Below are positions 41,981-51,094 of a stretch of 64,000 nucleotides of DNA, in pieces. Within the stretch, counting starts at the first letter, position 1. Every line of letters begins with the position of its first letter. The notes under the pieces are model-generated. The model did not search any database. It was not told where the DNA came from and was given only the letters and a program-made list of their open reading frames with translations. A program made the position numbers and the translations under genes. This DNA is from Cytobacillus sp. NCCP-133 (GTDB lineage: Bacteria; Bacillota; Bacilli; Bacillales; Cytobacillaceae), in assembly GCF_026011715.1 (NCBI RefSeq), contig NZ_BRVM01000001.1, forward strand, positions 347,375 through 411,374, read 5' to 3'.

Positions 41981-43019
41981 AATGGGCAGCTTTTCGCAAA
42001 GCCTGGCTCTGAAGGCGGAACAAAAACATTTCAATTAGCATCGTTTTGTTCATGCCTCCTGTTTTCATTTGGTAATCAGCATCTGCAAGCAGGCTCATAA
42101 TAAGAGTTAATTCTTCATCTCCAAATAGGTGTGCCTGCCCTGCTGCCAATTTGACACGGAAAGGGTGGACTTTTAAATATCCAGCAATTTGCTGCTGTCC
42201 ATATCCCCGTCTGGCAAGCTCTTTTACTTGATAAATGAGTCTGAATTGGCCGGTTATAACAGATAAAATTTTTATCGGTTCTTCGTTTTGTTTTAACAAA
42301 TCATAATAAATCCTTAAAGCCTCTTCTACTTTCCGGTGGACAATCTTATCTACAAGAGAGAAGATATTTTGTTCAAGTGAACGTGAAACCAGCTTTTCAA
42401 CCATCTGTTCATCAATTCGCTTTGAATCATTTGCATATAGAGCAAGCTTCTCAATTTCCCCTGTCAATATAAATAAGTTATTTCCGGCAAGTGTTAAAAC
42501 CAGCTCCACAGCGCTCTCATCAATCTGAACTCCGTTTCCAGCAGCCTTTTCCCTGATCCATGTTTTCAGTTCCCCCTCGTTCAGCTTCTTCGCTTCAAGG
42601 ACAGCTCCCGTTTTCTTCAACTGTTTTGTTATCTTTTTCCTGTCATCCAGCTTTTCAGCAGAAGAAGCAAAAACTACAACTGAGTAAGGTGCTGGTTCCT
42701 TAATATACGCTTCAAGCTTGGCAAGATTATGTTCTACTTTCGCTTTGGATTTTTCAGAGGTTAAAAAAGCCGGATTATGTAAAAAAATCAGCCTCCTGTC
42801 ACCCATAAACGGGAATGTCTCTGCATCCTCTAAGGCAGTATCGATTGGCGTTTCTTCAAGATCATAAGAGGATAAATTAAAATCCGCTTCCTCTTGGCTT
42901 AATACGTTATTAATCAGCAGCTGTTTTGTTTCGTTTATAAGATAGGGTTCTGTTCCATATAATAAGTATATCGGAGCAAACTGCTTTGCCTTTATTTGTT
43001 TCCATATATCAAAAACCAA
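41979..43019 (-). CDS. holA: DNA polymerase III subunit delta
   Basis: Clamp-loader subunit that opens the beta clamp. The 346-aa protein has IYLLYGTEPYLINETKQ at the N-terminus, LIFLHNPAFL, and the AAA-like fold with LTGEIEKLALYA and a C-terminal collar domain. Start is TTG with GGAGAG 8 nt upstream. Position next to rpsT and near comEC is conserved in Bacillus. Confidence 0.95.
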   Translation of the reverse strand: MVFDIWKQIKAKQFAPIYLLYGTEPYLINETKQLLINNVLSQEEADFNLSSYDLEETPIDTALEDAETFPFMGDRRLIFLHNPAFLTSEKSKAKVEHNLAKLEAYIKEPAPYSVVVFASSAEKLDDRKKITKQLKKTGAVLEAKKLNEGELKTWIREKAAGNGVQIDESAVELVLTLAGNNLFILTGEIEKLALYANDSKRIDEQMVEKLVSRSLEQNIFSLVDKIVHRKVEEALRIYYDLLKQNEEPIKILSVITGQFRLIYQVKELARRGYGQQQIAGYLKVHPFRVKLAAGQAHLFGDEELTLIMSLLADADYQMKTGGMNKTMLIEMFLFRLQSQALRKAAH

Positions 43020-43087
43020 TTTATTTCTCTCCGTTCACTTCATTTTATTCTCTCTCTATCCTAAAGAAGCATGAGCGTTTTGACAAG

Positions 43088-43250
43088 AAGAAAAGCGCAG
43101 GCGCCCTCGTCCATCGGCGAAACATGGTGGACTGAGCCGAGTGAGATAAAGGAAACACGAAGAGCGATAGCGATTCGATGTTGACTTACCGCAGACAAGA
43201 TGTTGGAAGCACGTGGGAGTGATAAGCCGGTGGAGCTATACATGTTATTA
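43088..43250. repeat. Dispersed repeat (copy 8), expanded form
   Basis: It starts AGAAAAGCGCAGGCGCC and ends GATAAGCCGGTGGAGCTATAC, an enlarged and diverged form of the repeat at 41.85 kb. No ribosome binding site or coding signal supports the open frame across it. Confidence 0.6.
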
Positions 43251-43254
43251 AAGG

Positions 43255-43337
43255 AAATTGGCGTCCCTTTTGAACGCCAATTTCTGATCTATATAGAACG
43301 CCGCTTCCTGAGACCCGGGATACTCAGAAAGCAGCGG
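43255..43337. repeat. Pair of strong hairpins between holA and yqzM
   Basis: A perfect 10-bp hairpin AAATTGGCGT/ACGCCAATTT (43255-43264, 43274-43283) is followed by a second stem with CCGCT/AGCGG outside and CTGAG/CTCAG inside (43301-43337). Neither has a clear U-tract. Purpose unknown. Confidence 0.6.
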
Positions 43338-43478
43338 TGCACCTTTGTTTTATTATTTTTCCCCTTGTGGTTTTAACTTATTTGTGACAACTCTTGTTAA
43401 TGCAGGAAAAGAGGCGGGGAATGCTAGATTTTTTTATATGAATGCCTTATACTATATAGGAAATAGGAGGGGTAGACT

Positions 43479-43613
43479 GTGAACGAATTTGAAAAAAACG
43501 TCCAAAGCAAACGTAATGATGCTATCGACTCTGGAGTAGGGTTCATTGTATCATTTGGTTTCTTCGCTACGTTATTTGTTATTGCAACAGTCATTAAATT
43601 TTTAGGAGCTTAA
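43479..43613 (+). CDS. yqzM: YqzM family small membrane protein
   Basis: A 44-aa protein starting MNEFEKNVQSKRNDAIDSGV with one C-terminal TM helix (GFIVSFGFFATLFVIATVIK). It matches the very conserved Bacillus YqzM by sequence and by its place between holA and comEC. GTG start, with AGGAGGGG upstream. Function unknown. Confidence 0.93.
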   Translation: MNEFEKNVQSKRNDAIDSGVGFIVSFGFFATLFVIATVIKFLGA

Positions 43614-43645
43614 TGGCTACATAATGCGAAAATTGAAATTGTGCT

Positions 43646-43700
43646 GGCCCATCTTCATGATGGGCCACCTGCATTCTGACTGCAAATGCAGTCTTTTTTT
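43646..43700 (+). terminator. Double hairpin terminator after yqzM
   Basis: First stem GGCCCATC/GATGGGCC (43646-43666), then CTGCAT/ATGCAG (43669-43691) followed by TCTTTTTTT. Confidence 0.85.
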
Positions 43701-43726
43701 ATGTCCTGATTGCTTTCTAAGATATA

Positions 43727-46045
43727 TTATGGAACCTGCACCGAAAAGGTTCCTGAATTTCCTTTAAAAATATAGGTAATCGCCCCATGAACATCAGTTC
43801 TCAAAATTTGAATATTATGCTGATTGAACCGTGCAATGACGTCCGGGTGCGGATGCCCATAACGATTGTTTATTCCAGCAGAAATGATGGCGAGTTCCGG
43901 CTTAACGTTTGAGACGAATGACTCTGCAGAAGAGGTTTTACTGCCATGATGTCCCACTTTTAAGACATCCGCCTCCAAATTGGGATACCTGTCTATCACC
44001 CTTTCTTCCCCAGCCAATTCGAGATCTCCGGTAAATAGCCAGCTCAGCCCTCCTAACTTTGCATACAATACAATAGAACCATCATTACTCTCGGTTTTCA
44101 CTCCGGCTTGAGGAGAAAGTATTTGAAAAATTGATTTTCCTTCAGTCCAATTGTCTCCTGCCTTAACGAATCGCACTTTACTATTTTTACCAATTGCTTT
44201 TTTTATGATTTTTTTTTCAAGTTCTGTACTCTCAGCTGATATCGGCATCAGAACAGCCTTAACCCTTAACTCATCAATAACAGCAGCTGCACCACCAATG
44301 TGATCCATGTCGCCATGTGTCAAAATTAACTTATCAATCTTACTGATTCCCTTGCTTTTTAAAAAAGGGACTACAGTATCCTTTCCCACCTCATATGAAT
44401 CACTCCTCGACTTCCATTTCTCCATTTGAAATTTAATGGTCCCTCCTGTATCAATCAAGTAATTCCCTTTTCCATATGGAAGCTTTATCAAAATGCTGTC
44501 ACCTTGGCCCACATCGAGAAAAGTAACTTCTCCGCTTGGGGATAAGGCATTGGAAAAAAGATGCACAATTACTGCAAATAATAAAATGAAACAGTTAAAA
44601 ATAATGGCTTTACACCTATTCCTTTCCCATGCTGCAAAAAAAGCAGGAATAAGTACAATATACAATGCCATGACATAAATGGAAGGACGTCCTAAAATAA
44701 TCGTAGCATGAGGGGTATCTGAAATTGTTCCGGCTACTGCATCAATAAAATGAATAAAATGTTCAAAAGGAGAAAGCAGGAAAGCTGATTTACCGCCAGT
44801 AATTAAGTGAAGCAGAAAGAGAATCAGGACAGACGGGAGTACTAAAGATGAAAAAATGGGGACAAAGATAAGATTAGCTAATACAGAAATAATGGATACC
44901 TCAAAAAAATGATAAAGCAAAATCGGAAGCGCTGCCATCTGGCATACAAAGGAAACAGCAAGAGTGATTGCAGCAGGGCTGTTGATTCGATTTAATATTA
45001 GGGGGGATGAAAGGATGAGCGCCAAGGCAACAGCAAATGAAAGCTGAAAGCCCGCATTAAAAAGGGTAAACGGAGAAATTAAAATATAGAATAAGAAAAC
45101 AATGGAAAATATATCTATTAATTGGAAAGAAGATTTAAATTTTTGTGCAATTAAAACCAATAGCATCATAAAAACTGCACGAAGCACTGATGGAGCAGCA
45201 CCTGTAATGATGGCATACCCTGGCAAGATCAGAATCAAAACATTTAGCATTTTTTCCCTTGTTATCCCCGCACGTATCCCTGCTAGAAAAAACATACCTG
45301 CAAGCAGCCCCACATGCAAGCCTGAAATAGCAAGTAAATGGATAATGCCTAATTTTTGGTATGACTCTAGGATATCGGGATCAATGAATTCCCGATTTCC
45401 AAATATAAGAGCAACGGCTATAGATGCTGTTTTTTCAGGAAAATGTTCCAAGAGATAATTTGTGCCCATTTCTCTTAATTTTAAGAGGGAAAGAACGATG
45501 CTGTTCTCACGATAAGAGCAATCAGAAAGGGAAATATGTTCAATTTGGAGGATCCAGAAGATATTATGATGATACAGGTACTCTGTAAAATCAAACTCAT
45601 TAGGGTTTGTGGCTGGTGCCGGTACCTCCAGCTTGCCACTCACCTTACATGACATGCCAATAGGCAAATGACTGCTAAGCTTCCGTTTTTCTTTCTCTGT
45701 TTTAATTTTATATTTTGCGATTACTGTTTCATTAAAGTTAGATAAATCAACAAAAACTGAAAGCTGGTCACCGTTTATTTTAACTTTTTCTTTAATATTT
45801 ACTTCAAAGAGGATTTCTCTGCCAGTTAGGTTTGTTTCATTCTGGCGCTGCGCGATTTCACCCCGTATAAAAAAAAGCAGAAAAATTATTGCCAGCAGGC
45901 CAGCCTGCTTTCGAGTGAAAATTTTTCGGTGATACAGTAAAACTGCTGATATTGACAAAATGAAAATAAGAATAGGTGATTTTAAAAAAGCTATTAGTAT
46001 TCCCATGAGCGAGGCAGCAGCTGCATATATCCATCTGCCTTTCAT
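43727..46045 (-). CDS. comEC: DNA internalization competence protein ComEC/Rec2
   Basis: Forms the membrane channel for single-stranded DNA uptake. The 772-aa protein has N-terminal TM helices, an OB-like extracellular domain, the Competence domain with GIIHLLAISGLHVGLLAG, further TM helices and a C-terminal metallo-beta-lactamase domain with LTHGDMDHIGG and KVGHHGSKTSS. Complete. Third gene of the comE operon (comEA-comEB-comEC). Confidence 0.97.
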   Translation of the reverse strand: MKGRWIYAAAASLMGILIAFLKSPILIFILSISAVLLYHRKIFTRKQAGLLAIIFLLFFIRGEIAQRQNETNLTGREILFEVNIKEKVKINGDQLSVFVDLSNFNETVIAKYKIKTEKEKRKLSSHLPIGMSCKVSGKLEVPAPATNPNEFDFTEYLYHHNIFWILQIEHISLSDCSYRENSIVLSLLKLREMGTNYLLEHFPEKTASIAVALIFGNREFIDPDILESYQKLGIIHLLAISGLHVGLLAGMFFLAGIRAGITREKMLNVLILILPGYAIITGAAPSVLRAVFMMLLVLIAQKFKSSFQLIDIFSIVFLFYILISPFTLFNAGFQLSFAVALALILSSPLILNRINSPAAITLAVSFVCQMAALPILLYHFFEVSIISVLANLIFVPIFSSLVLPSVLILFLLHLITGGKSAFLLSPFEHFIHFIDAVAGTISDTPHATIILGRPSIYVMALYIVLIPAFFAAWERNRCKAIIFNCFILLFAVIVHLFSNALSPSGEVTFLDVGQGDSILIKLPYGKGNYLIDTGGTIKFQMEKWKSRSDSYEVGKDTVVPFLKSKGISKIDKLILTHGDMDHIGGAAAVIDELRVKAVLMPISAESTELEKKIIKKAIGKNSKVRFVKAGDNWTEGKSIFQILSPQAGVKTESNDGSIVLYAKLGGLSWLFTGDLELAGEERVIDRYPNLEADVLKVGHHGSKTSSAESFVSNVKPELAIISAGINNRYGHPHPDVIARFNQHNIQILRTDVHGAITYIFKGNSGTFSVQVP

Positions 46046-46179
46046 AGATTTGCTCCTTTCACGGATTAAATACAGTGCAGGAATAAAAGCTGTAATAGTT
46101 AAGAAATCACTCCTGCACTCATTTTAAAATGGAACCTAATTATACTTACCTGTTGATTATGGCTCTAAATAAACACAGT

Positions 46180-46743
46180 CTAAGAATTAAAAAGCTTGTC
46201 TTTCTTTGTTTGATAATCATGCAATAAGTCTCGATTAATTCCACTTCTCTCCAGTTCACTTAGCAATTTTTCTACTAACTCCTGTTTTTCTTGTCTGTTA
46301 TCGTCAAAAGAAACTTTTTCAGCCTCGACCTGTACCATTTTTACCCCTGCCTTATGGAAGAGTTCAATCCCATAAGGGTGATTCTTATAATCCTCTGCAT
46401 AGTAAACTGTTATGATGCCAGCCTGGATAATTGCCTTGCAGCATTGAAGACAAGGAAAATGTGTGACATATATCTCTGCGTCACTTGTAGGTACACCAAA
46501 TTTGGCACATTGAAGTATTGCATTCATTTCCGCATGGATGGTGCGTACACAATGATTATCAATCACATAGCAGCCTTCATCCATACAATGTTCTCCGCCG
46601 GCAATTGACCCATTATATCCGCCAGCAATAATTCTTTTATCTCTGACAACTGTTGCTCCAACCGCCAGCCTTGTACATGTGCTCCTTAAAGCAAGCAAAT
46701 GGCTTTGAGCCATAAAGTACTGATTCCAGGAAATACGATCCAT
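46180..46743 (-). CDS. comEB: ComEB, dCMP deaminase family protein
   Basis: Zinc-dependent deoxycytidylate deaminase-like protein of the late competence operon. The 187-aa protein has ligands in IHAEMNAILQC and PCLQCCKAIIQAG and the family ATVVRDKRIIAGGYNG. It is not required for DNA uptake in B. subtilis in the way ComEA and ComEC are. Confidence 0.96.
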   Translation of the reverse strand: MDRISWNQYFMAQSHLLALRSTCTRLAVGATVVRDKRIIAGGYNGSIAGGEHCMDEGCYVIDNHCVRTIHAEMNAILQCAKFGVPTSDAEIYVTHFPCLQCCKAIIQAGIITVYYAEDYKNHPYGIELFHKAGVKMVQVEAEKVSFDDNRQEKQELVEKLLSELERSGINRDLLHDYQTKKDKLFNS

Positions 46744-46869
46744 TTCTATGCTTCTCCCCTTCCGTCTTTTGCGCAGCTCGGTGCAGCCTCTTAAATATTA
46801 TAGTAGAAGATCTATTTACTCTCATTAGTTTAAGCCCGAAAAGAAACAAGGTCAACGGAAGGAAATCTC

Positions 46870-47508
46870 CTACTTTACCTTTATTCGATCCTCTAGTTTT
46901 TCAAAGGTCTTGTCCCCTATCCCTGCAATTAACTTTAAATCCTCAATTGCCTTAAACGGGCCATTTGATGCTCGATGCTCCAGAATGGCTGCAGCCTTTG
47001 AAGGCCCAATTCCAGGCAGTGTCTGCAATTCCGTTTCAGTTGCTTTGTTAAGATTAATTTTTCCATCATTTGGCTGTACTCCAATCGCTGTATCCGATTG
47101 CAGCTTTTCCAATCCATCCGTATCCTCTCCTATTGCAGGGATATGCATGACCATTTCATCCGATACCCTTAAAGCGAAGTTAATCTGATTGGCGTCAGCG
47201 TTTTCATTCAATCCTCCCGCTTTTTCAAGTACATCAATAACCCTGTCCCCTTCTTCTGCTTCATACACTCCAGGCTTCTTAACCGCTCCCTTCACATCAA
47301 CTAATAAATATTGCGGCTGTCCATTTGCTTTGGCCACATCCTCATCGCCATTTTGGCCATCGTCTTCCTTTTCCGCTAACAACTGCTGATTTATTTCCGG
47401 AACCGTGTTTGTATCTTGAATAGGCATATATAAATAGTAAAGGAGAGCACTTAATGCAAATAAACCTCCTAAAAAATACCATTTATTGCTTTTTATCCAT
47501 TCGGTCAT
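46870..47508 (-). CDS. comEA: Competence protein ComEA
   Basis: Membrane-anchored DNA receptor. The 212-aa protein has an N-terminal TM helix (WYFLGGLFALSALLYYLY), a SLBB domain (KPGVYEAEEGDRVIDVLEKA) and two C-terminal helix-hairpin-helix motifs (LNKATETELQTLPGIGPSKA and IEDLKLIAGIGDKTFEKL). First gene of comE; divergent from comER. I did not find a clear ComK box in the 92-bp intergenic region. Confidence 0.97.
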   Translation of the reverse strand: MTEWIKSNKWYFLGGLFALSALLYYLYMPIQDTNTVPEINQQLLAEKEDDGQNGDEDVAKANGQPQYLLVDVKGAVKKPGVYEAEEGDRVIDVLEKAGGLNENADANQINFALRVSDEMVMHIPAIGEDTDGLEKLQSDTAIGVQPNDGKINLNKATETELQTLPGIGPSKAAAILEHRASNGPFKAIEDLKLIAGIGDKTFEKLEDRIKVK

Positions 47509-47600
47509 AGTCGCCCAATCCTTTCTTTTTTAGCATAAATGTTTTTTTCACTACATATCGTTATACGAGAGAGCCTGCTTTTTGAAGGAGGGATGGAACA

Positions 47601-48428
47601 ATGAAAATCGGAGTCATTGGTACAGGTAATATGGGGAGAATCCTGACAGAGGCATTCCTCGAGGGAGGAGCCGTTTCCCCTTCCTCCATAACAATTACCA
47701 ATAGGACAATTGCGAAAGCGATGGAGATAAAGGAAACTTACCAAGATATCGCGGTAGCCGAAGATGCCAGGGAAACTGCGAGGCACGCTTCACTTATTTT
47801 CGTATGTGTAAAGCCGCATGATGTGTATAATGTGATTCAGGATATTTTGCCGTACCTGTCAAAAGATAAATGCGTAGTATCAATCACAAGCCCCATAAGT
47901 ATAGATCAGCTTGAATCCGTACTGCCTTGTTCTGCTGCAAGAGCTATTCCAAGCATTACAAATCGTGCGTTAGCAGGTGTATCATTATTATCATTTGGGG
48001 AAAGTTGCAAGAATGAGTGGAAAATGAGCATCTGGGAGCTCTTTGAGAGTATTTCAACGCCTGTCTCGATTAAGGAAAACATTACAAGAGTTTCTTCAGA
48101 TATTGTGAGCTGCGGGCCTGCCTTTTTCAGTTATTTAACACAGCGCTTTATTAATGCAGCTGTATCCGAAACAGAAATAGACCAAGAGACTGCAACCAAG
48201 CTTGCAGCTGAAATGTTAATAGGATTAGGGGATCTGCTGAAGAAAGGTTTTTATACTTTGCCTGCACTGCAGGAAAAAGTATGTGTCAAAGGCGGAATAA
48301 CCGGGGAAGGGATTAAAGTGCTTGAGAACGAATTAGGTAACGTATTTGAGCATTTATTCCAGGCAACACATTCAAAATTTGACGAGGATCTTGTAGTGGT
48401 GAAAAAACAGTATACACTTCAACAATAA
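47601..48428 (+). CDS. comER: ComER, pyrroline-5-carboxylate reductase-like protein
   Basis: Late competence protein of the P5C reductase/F420 oxidoreductase family. The 275-aa protein has the Rossmann motif IGVIGTGNMGRILTEAF and the C-terminal segment TPVSIKEN to GGITGEGIKVLENEL. Ribosome binding site GAAGGAGGG. Divergently transcribed from comEA, as in B. subtilis. Confidence 0.93.
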   Translation: MKIGVIGTGNMGRILTEAFLEGGAVSPSSITITNRTIAKAMEIKETYQDIAVAEDARETARHASLIFVCVKPHDVYNVIQDILPYLSKDKCVVSITSPISIDQLESVLPCSAARAIPSITNRALAGVSLLSFGESCKNEWKMSIWELFESISTPVSIKENITRVSSDIVSCGPAFFSYLTQRFINAAVSETEIDQETATKLAAEMLIGLGDLLKKGFYTLPALQEKVCVKGGITGEGIKVLENELGNVFEHLFQATHSKFDEDLVVVKKQYTLQQ

Positions 48429-48477
48429 TAATTCTTTTTGCGGTAAAATAAATCCTTCTTTTTTAGAAAAAAATTTA

Positions 48478-48513
48478 GCCAGGTTGCTTATATCGCAAAC
48501 TGGCTTTTTTAAT
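48478..48513 (+). terminator. comER terminator
   Basis: GCCAGGTTGC/GCAAACTGGC with one internal mismatch, followed by T6. Confidence 0.88.
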
Positions 48514-48528
48514 ATCAATAATAAGCTA

Positions 48529-49278
48529 TTAACTCAATTTCTTTGAGATGAAAAATATCCGTTCAGCCTGGGTTCCAGGAGCGGCATCTTTAAAATCAGC
48601 CGATACTTCGAGCAGTTCGAAGCCGCTTTCCCTAAGCCATTCTTCATAAATTTCTACAGGATAGGTCCGCTGAAAATGTAGCTCATCATACCTGTCATAT
48701 TTCCCTGTTCCTTCATCTAAAACAAAAAAAGAAAGGTCATGTTCAACAGAGTTTGGGTATTCTCCCTGATAGCAGTGCCAAATATAAGAAATTTCCTCAT
48801 CATTCTCAGCAAAGGTCTGATTCATAAAGATTTGCATTATTTTATAGATTGAATGGACATCGAATATAAAAAGTCCGTCCTCATTTAAATGTGCATAAAC
48901 ACGCCTAAAGGTTTCCCGCACGTCTGATTCCGTTACAAGATAATTTAATGAATCACAAAAAATTCCTATAATATCGAATTGGCCAACCCCATCTAACTCT
49001 GCCATGTTTTGCTGATAAAAAGGAATTTTCAAGCCTTGTTGATCAGCTTTTGTTTGGGCTACAGCAAGCATATTCTCTGACAAATCTACACCTGTAACTT
49101 CAAATCCTTGCTTCCCAAGCCTAATCGAAAGCTGGCCAGTCCCGCATGCCAAGTCCAAAAGCTTTTTTCCTTGAACTTTATACTTGTTATGTTTTTTGTT
49201 TATTAATGCAACCCAGCTGTCGTAAGGCACGTCTTCCATTAACTGGTCATAAAGGTAAGCAAATTTGCCGTAGCTCAT
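48529..49278 (-). CDS. yqeM: Class I SAM-dependent methyltransferase YqeM
   Basis: Predicted methyltransferase of unknown substrate. The 249-aa protein has the SAM motif LLDLACGTGQLSIRLGKQG near residue 40 and VTGVDLSENML. The start overlaps the rsfS stop by 4 nt. Last gene of the yqeH-to-yqeM cluster. Confidence 0.93.
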   Translation of the reverse strand: MSYGKFAYLYDQLMEDVPYDSWVALINKKHNKYKVQGKKLLDLACGTGQLSIRLGKQGFEVTGVDLSENMLAVAQTKADQQGLKIPFYQQNMAELDGVGQFDIIGIFCDSLNYLVTESDVRETFRRVYAHLNEDGLFIFDVHSIYKIMQIFMNQTFAENDEEISYIWHCYQGEYPNSVEHDLSFFVLDEGTGKYDRYDELHFQRTYPVEIYEEWLRESGFELLEVSADFKDAAPGTQAERIFFISKKLS

Positions 49279-49631
49279 TGATTAAGCATGCTTTGGACGT
49301 TTTCGACCGGTGCATCGCCCCAAAGTCTTTCCAGATTATAGTAGGCTCTTTCATCACGGTGGAAAATATGGGCTACAATATCTCCCATATCAACTAAGAT
49401 CCACTTTGCTTCATCAAAGCCCTCCATCCTTTTTATTATATAACCATGTTCTTCGGATTTTTCTTTCATTTCTCTGGCTATGGCTTGAACTTGTTTGTCT
49501 GAATTCGCATGGCAGATAACAAAGTAGTCAGAAATTAAAGAAATCCCTTTCATATTAAGTACGGTAATATCCTCTGCCCTTTTATCATCAGCCGCCTTTA
49601 CTGCAGTCATAAGCAATGCATTTTCATTCAT
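49275..49631 (-). CDS. rsfS: Ribosomal silencing factor RsfS
   Basis: Binds L14 and blocks subunit joining under starvation. The 118-aa protein has the DUF143 motifs DYFVICHANSDKQVQAIA, GWILVDMGD-like WILVDMGDIVAHIF and YYNLERLWGDAP. It lies 4 nt after yqeK. Confidence 0.96.
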   Translation of the reverse strand: MNENALLMTAVKAADDKRAEDITVLNMKGISLISDYFVICHANSDKQVQAIAREMKEKSEEHGYIIKRMEGFDEAKWILVDMGDIVAHIFHRDERAYYNLERLWGDAPVENVQSMLNQ

Positions 49632-49635
49632 TCAA

Positions 49636-50202
49636 TCAATCCTCCATTTTCATTACAAGGTCATTATAGGTATGGAAGGTAGCAGGAAAAACCGGCTGTC
49701 CTTTTCTCATCAGAAACATAATCGTATTTTGTATTGATTTTATTAAAGCTTTATTCAGACTTGAATCAGCTATCTCTCGAACCTCTTCAACACCCGGAAA
49801 ATGCCTTCCTGGCTCAATGTAATCTGCAAGGTAGATGATTTTTTCCAGCAGATTCATCCCCGTCCTGCCGGAAGTATGGTACCTGATTGCGCTGAGAACC
49901 TCTTTATCAGAAATTCCTGCTTCTTTTTCAGCTAAAAAGGCACCAACCGGAGCATGCCAAAGTTCACTATTATAATCCAAAAGTTCTCTGGGCATCTGTT
50001 CCATGAGAATGATTTCCTTCATTTCTTCTTTTGGCCGAAACTTGGCATAGTCATGAAAGATTGCTGCCAGTTCAGCTTTCTTTTTATCCGCCCCATACAT
50101 TTCTGCAAGCCTTAAAGCCGTTTCCATCACACCAATTGTATGGAGATAGCGATGTTCAGTTAATTGCTCCTTAACAATTGCCAGAGCTTCTTCACGATTC
50201 AT
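49636..50202 (-). CDS. yqeK: HD domain protein YqeK, Ap4A hydrolase family
   Basis: Bis(5'-nucleosyl)-tetraphosphatase (symmetrical) of the HD superfamily. The 188-aa protein has HRYLHTIGVMETAL, the HD pair IFHDYAKFRP, a histidine in LWHAPVGAFLAEKE and SAIRYHTSGR and IIYLADYIEPGR. Its start overlaps nadD by 11 nt. Confidence 0.95.
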   Translation of the reverse strand: MNREEALAIVKEQLTEHRYLHTIGVMETALRLAEMYGADKKKAELAAIFHDYAKFRPKEEMKEIILMEQMPRELLDYNSELWHAPVGAFLAEKEAGISDKEVLSAIRYHTSGRTGMNLLEKIIYLADYIEPGRHFPGVEEVREIADSSLNKALIKSIQNTIMFLMRKGQPVFPATFHTYNDLVMKMED

Positions 50203-50761
50203 ATAAATAATTCTCCTTTATATACTTCCTTATTGAATCAGGGACTAAGTACCGAATCGTTCCGCCTTCTTTTAACCGTTTCCTGATCATACTGGAGGAT
50301 ATTCCTATTTCAGGAACCTCGGAATAAAAAATCGGGTAAGAGGTTTGGAGATTGTAAGATGGCCTTTTTACACCGACGAAGTTAATCATTTCAAAAAGTT
50401 TATCTATGTTGTGCCACTTTGGCAAATACTCGACCATATCTGCACCGATAATAAAGTAAAACTGCTTATGTGGATAGTTTTCCATTAAAAGCTTCATTGT
50501 ATCATAGGTAAAAGAAGGTCCTGGTCTCTCAAGTTCGATAAGTTCCAATTTAAACTTAGGCTGTCCAGCCACCGCCAGTTTCAGCATTTCTATTCGATTC
50601 CTGTTCGTGACGGCATTTGACTTTTTCTTATGAGGAGGTTCCTGGTTCGGCATAAACCATACTTCATCCAGTTCTTGTGAGCACATTACCTCATTGGCAA
50701 TAATAAGATGGCCAAGATGCGGCGGATCAAAAGTTCCTCCAAGTATGCCTATTTTCTCCAT
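50192..50761 (-). CDS. nadD: Nicotinate-nucleotide adenylyltransferase
   Basis: Transfers AMP to nicotinic acid mononucleotide in NAD synthesis. The 189-aa protein has the nucleotidyltransferase motif GGTFDPPHLGHLIIA at the N-terminus and the C-terminal ISSSMIRKRLKEG. Other marks are NQEPPHKKK and FIIGADMVEYLPKW. It lies between yhbY and yqeK. Confidence 0.97.
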   Translation of the reverse strand: MEKIGILGGTFDPPHLGHLIIANEVMCSQELDEVWFMPNQEPPHKKKSNAVTNRNRIEMLKLAVAGQPKFKLELIELERPGPSFTYDTMKLLMENYPHKQFYFIIGADMVEYLPKWHNIDKLFEMINFVGVKRPSYNLQTSYPIFYSEVPEIGISSSMIRKRLKEGGTIRYLVPDSIRKYIKENYLYES

Positions 50762-50803
50762 GTGTTTACCCCTCCTTTCTAAATTCCAAATAAGAAAGCT
50801 GAA

Positions 50804-51094
50804 TTACGGCAGGTCGATCTGTTTGTTGTCCATAGATTCCTTATATAGAACAATAATGTTCCCGATGATTTGTACAAGCTCGGATTTTGTTCCTTTTTCC
50901 AGCTGCTCCGCAACCGTATCCCTGTCTTCCTCACAGTTCTGAAGCACGGTTACTTTTAATAATTCACGTGCTTCTAAGGCTTCTCCTACTTGTTTAATCA
51001 TATTTTCATTGACCCCACCCTTTCCCACTTGAAAAATGGGATTTAAATGATGAGCTTTTGAACGCAAAAAACGCTTTTGCTTTCCTGTTAGCAT
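50804..51094 (-). CDS. yhbY: Ribosome assembly RNA-binding protein YhbY (YqeI)
   Basis: CRM-domain RNA-binding protein associated with 50S precursors. ATG at 51094 with GGGAGGATTATC gives 96 aa starting MLTGKQKRFLRSKAHHL, with the family core PIFQVGKGGVNENMI. The frame further upstream overlaps aroE and is not used. Overlaps aroE by 7 nt. Confidence 0.95.
   Translation of the reverse strand: MLTGKQKRFLRSKAHHLNPIFQVGKGGVNENMIKQVGEALEARELLKVTVLQNCEEDRDTVAEQLEKGTKSELVQIIGNIIVLYKESMDNKQIDLP

Noticed and set aside
43061..43243. 60-aa open frame on the minus strand
   Set aside because: It lies inside repeat copy 8 and has no start signal.
46637..46855. 72-aa open frame upstream of comEB
   Set aside because: It overlaps the comEB start in another frame and shows no family motif.
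47509..47600. ComK box upstream of comEA
   Set aside because: A/T runs are present but no pair of AAAAN5TTTT boxes at proper spacing was found.
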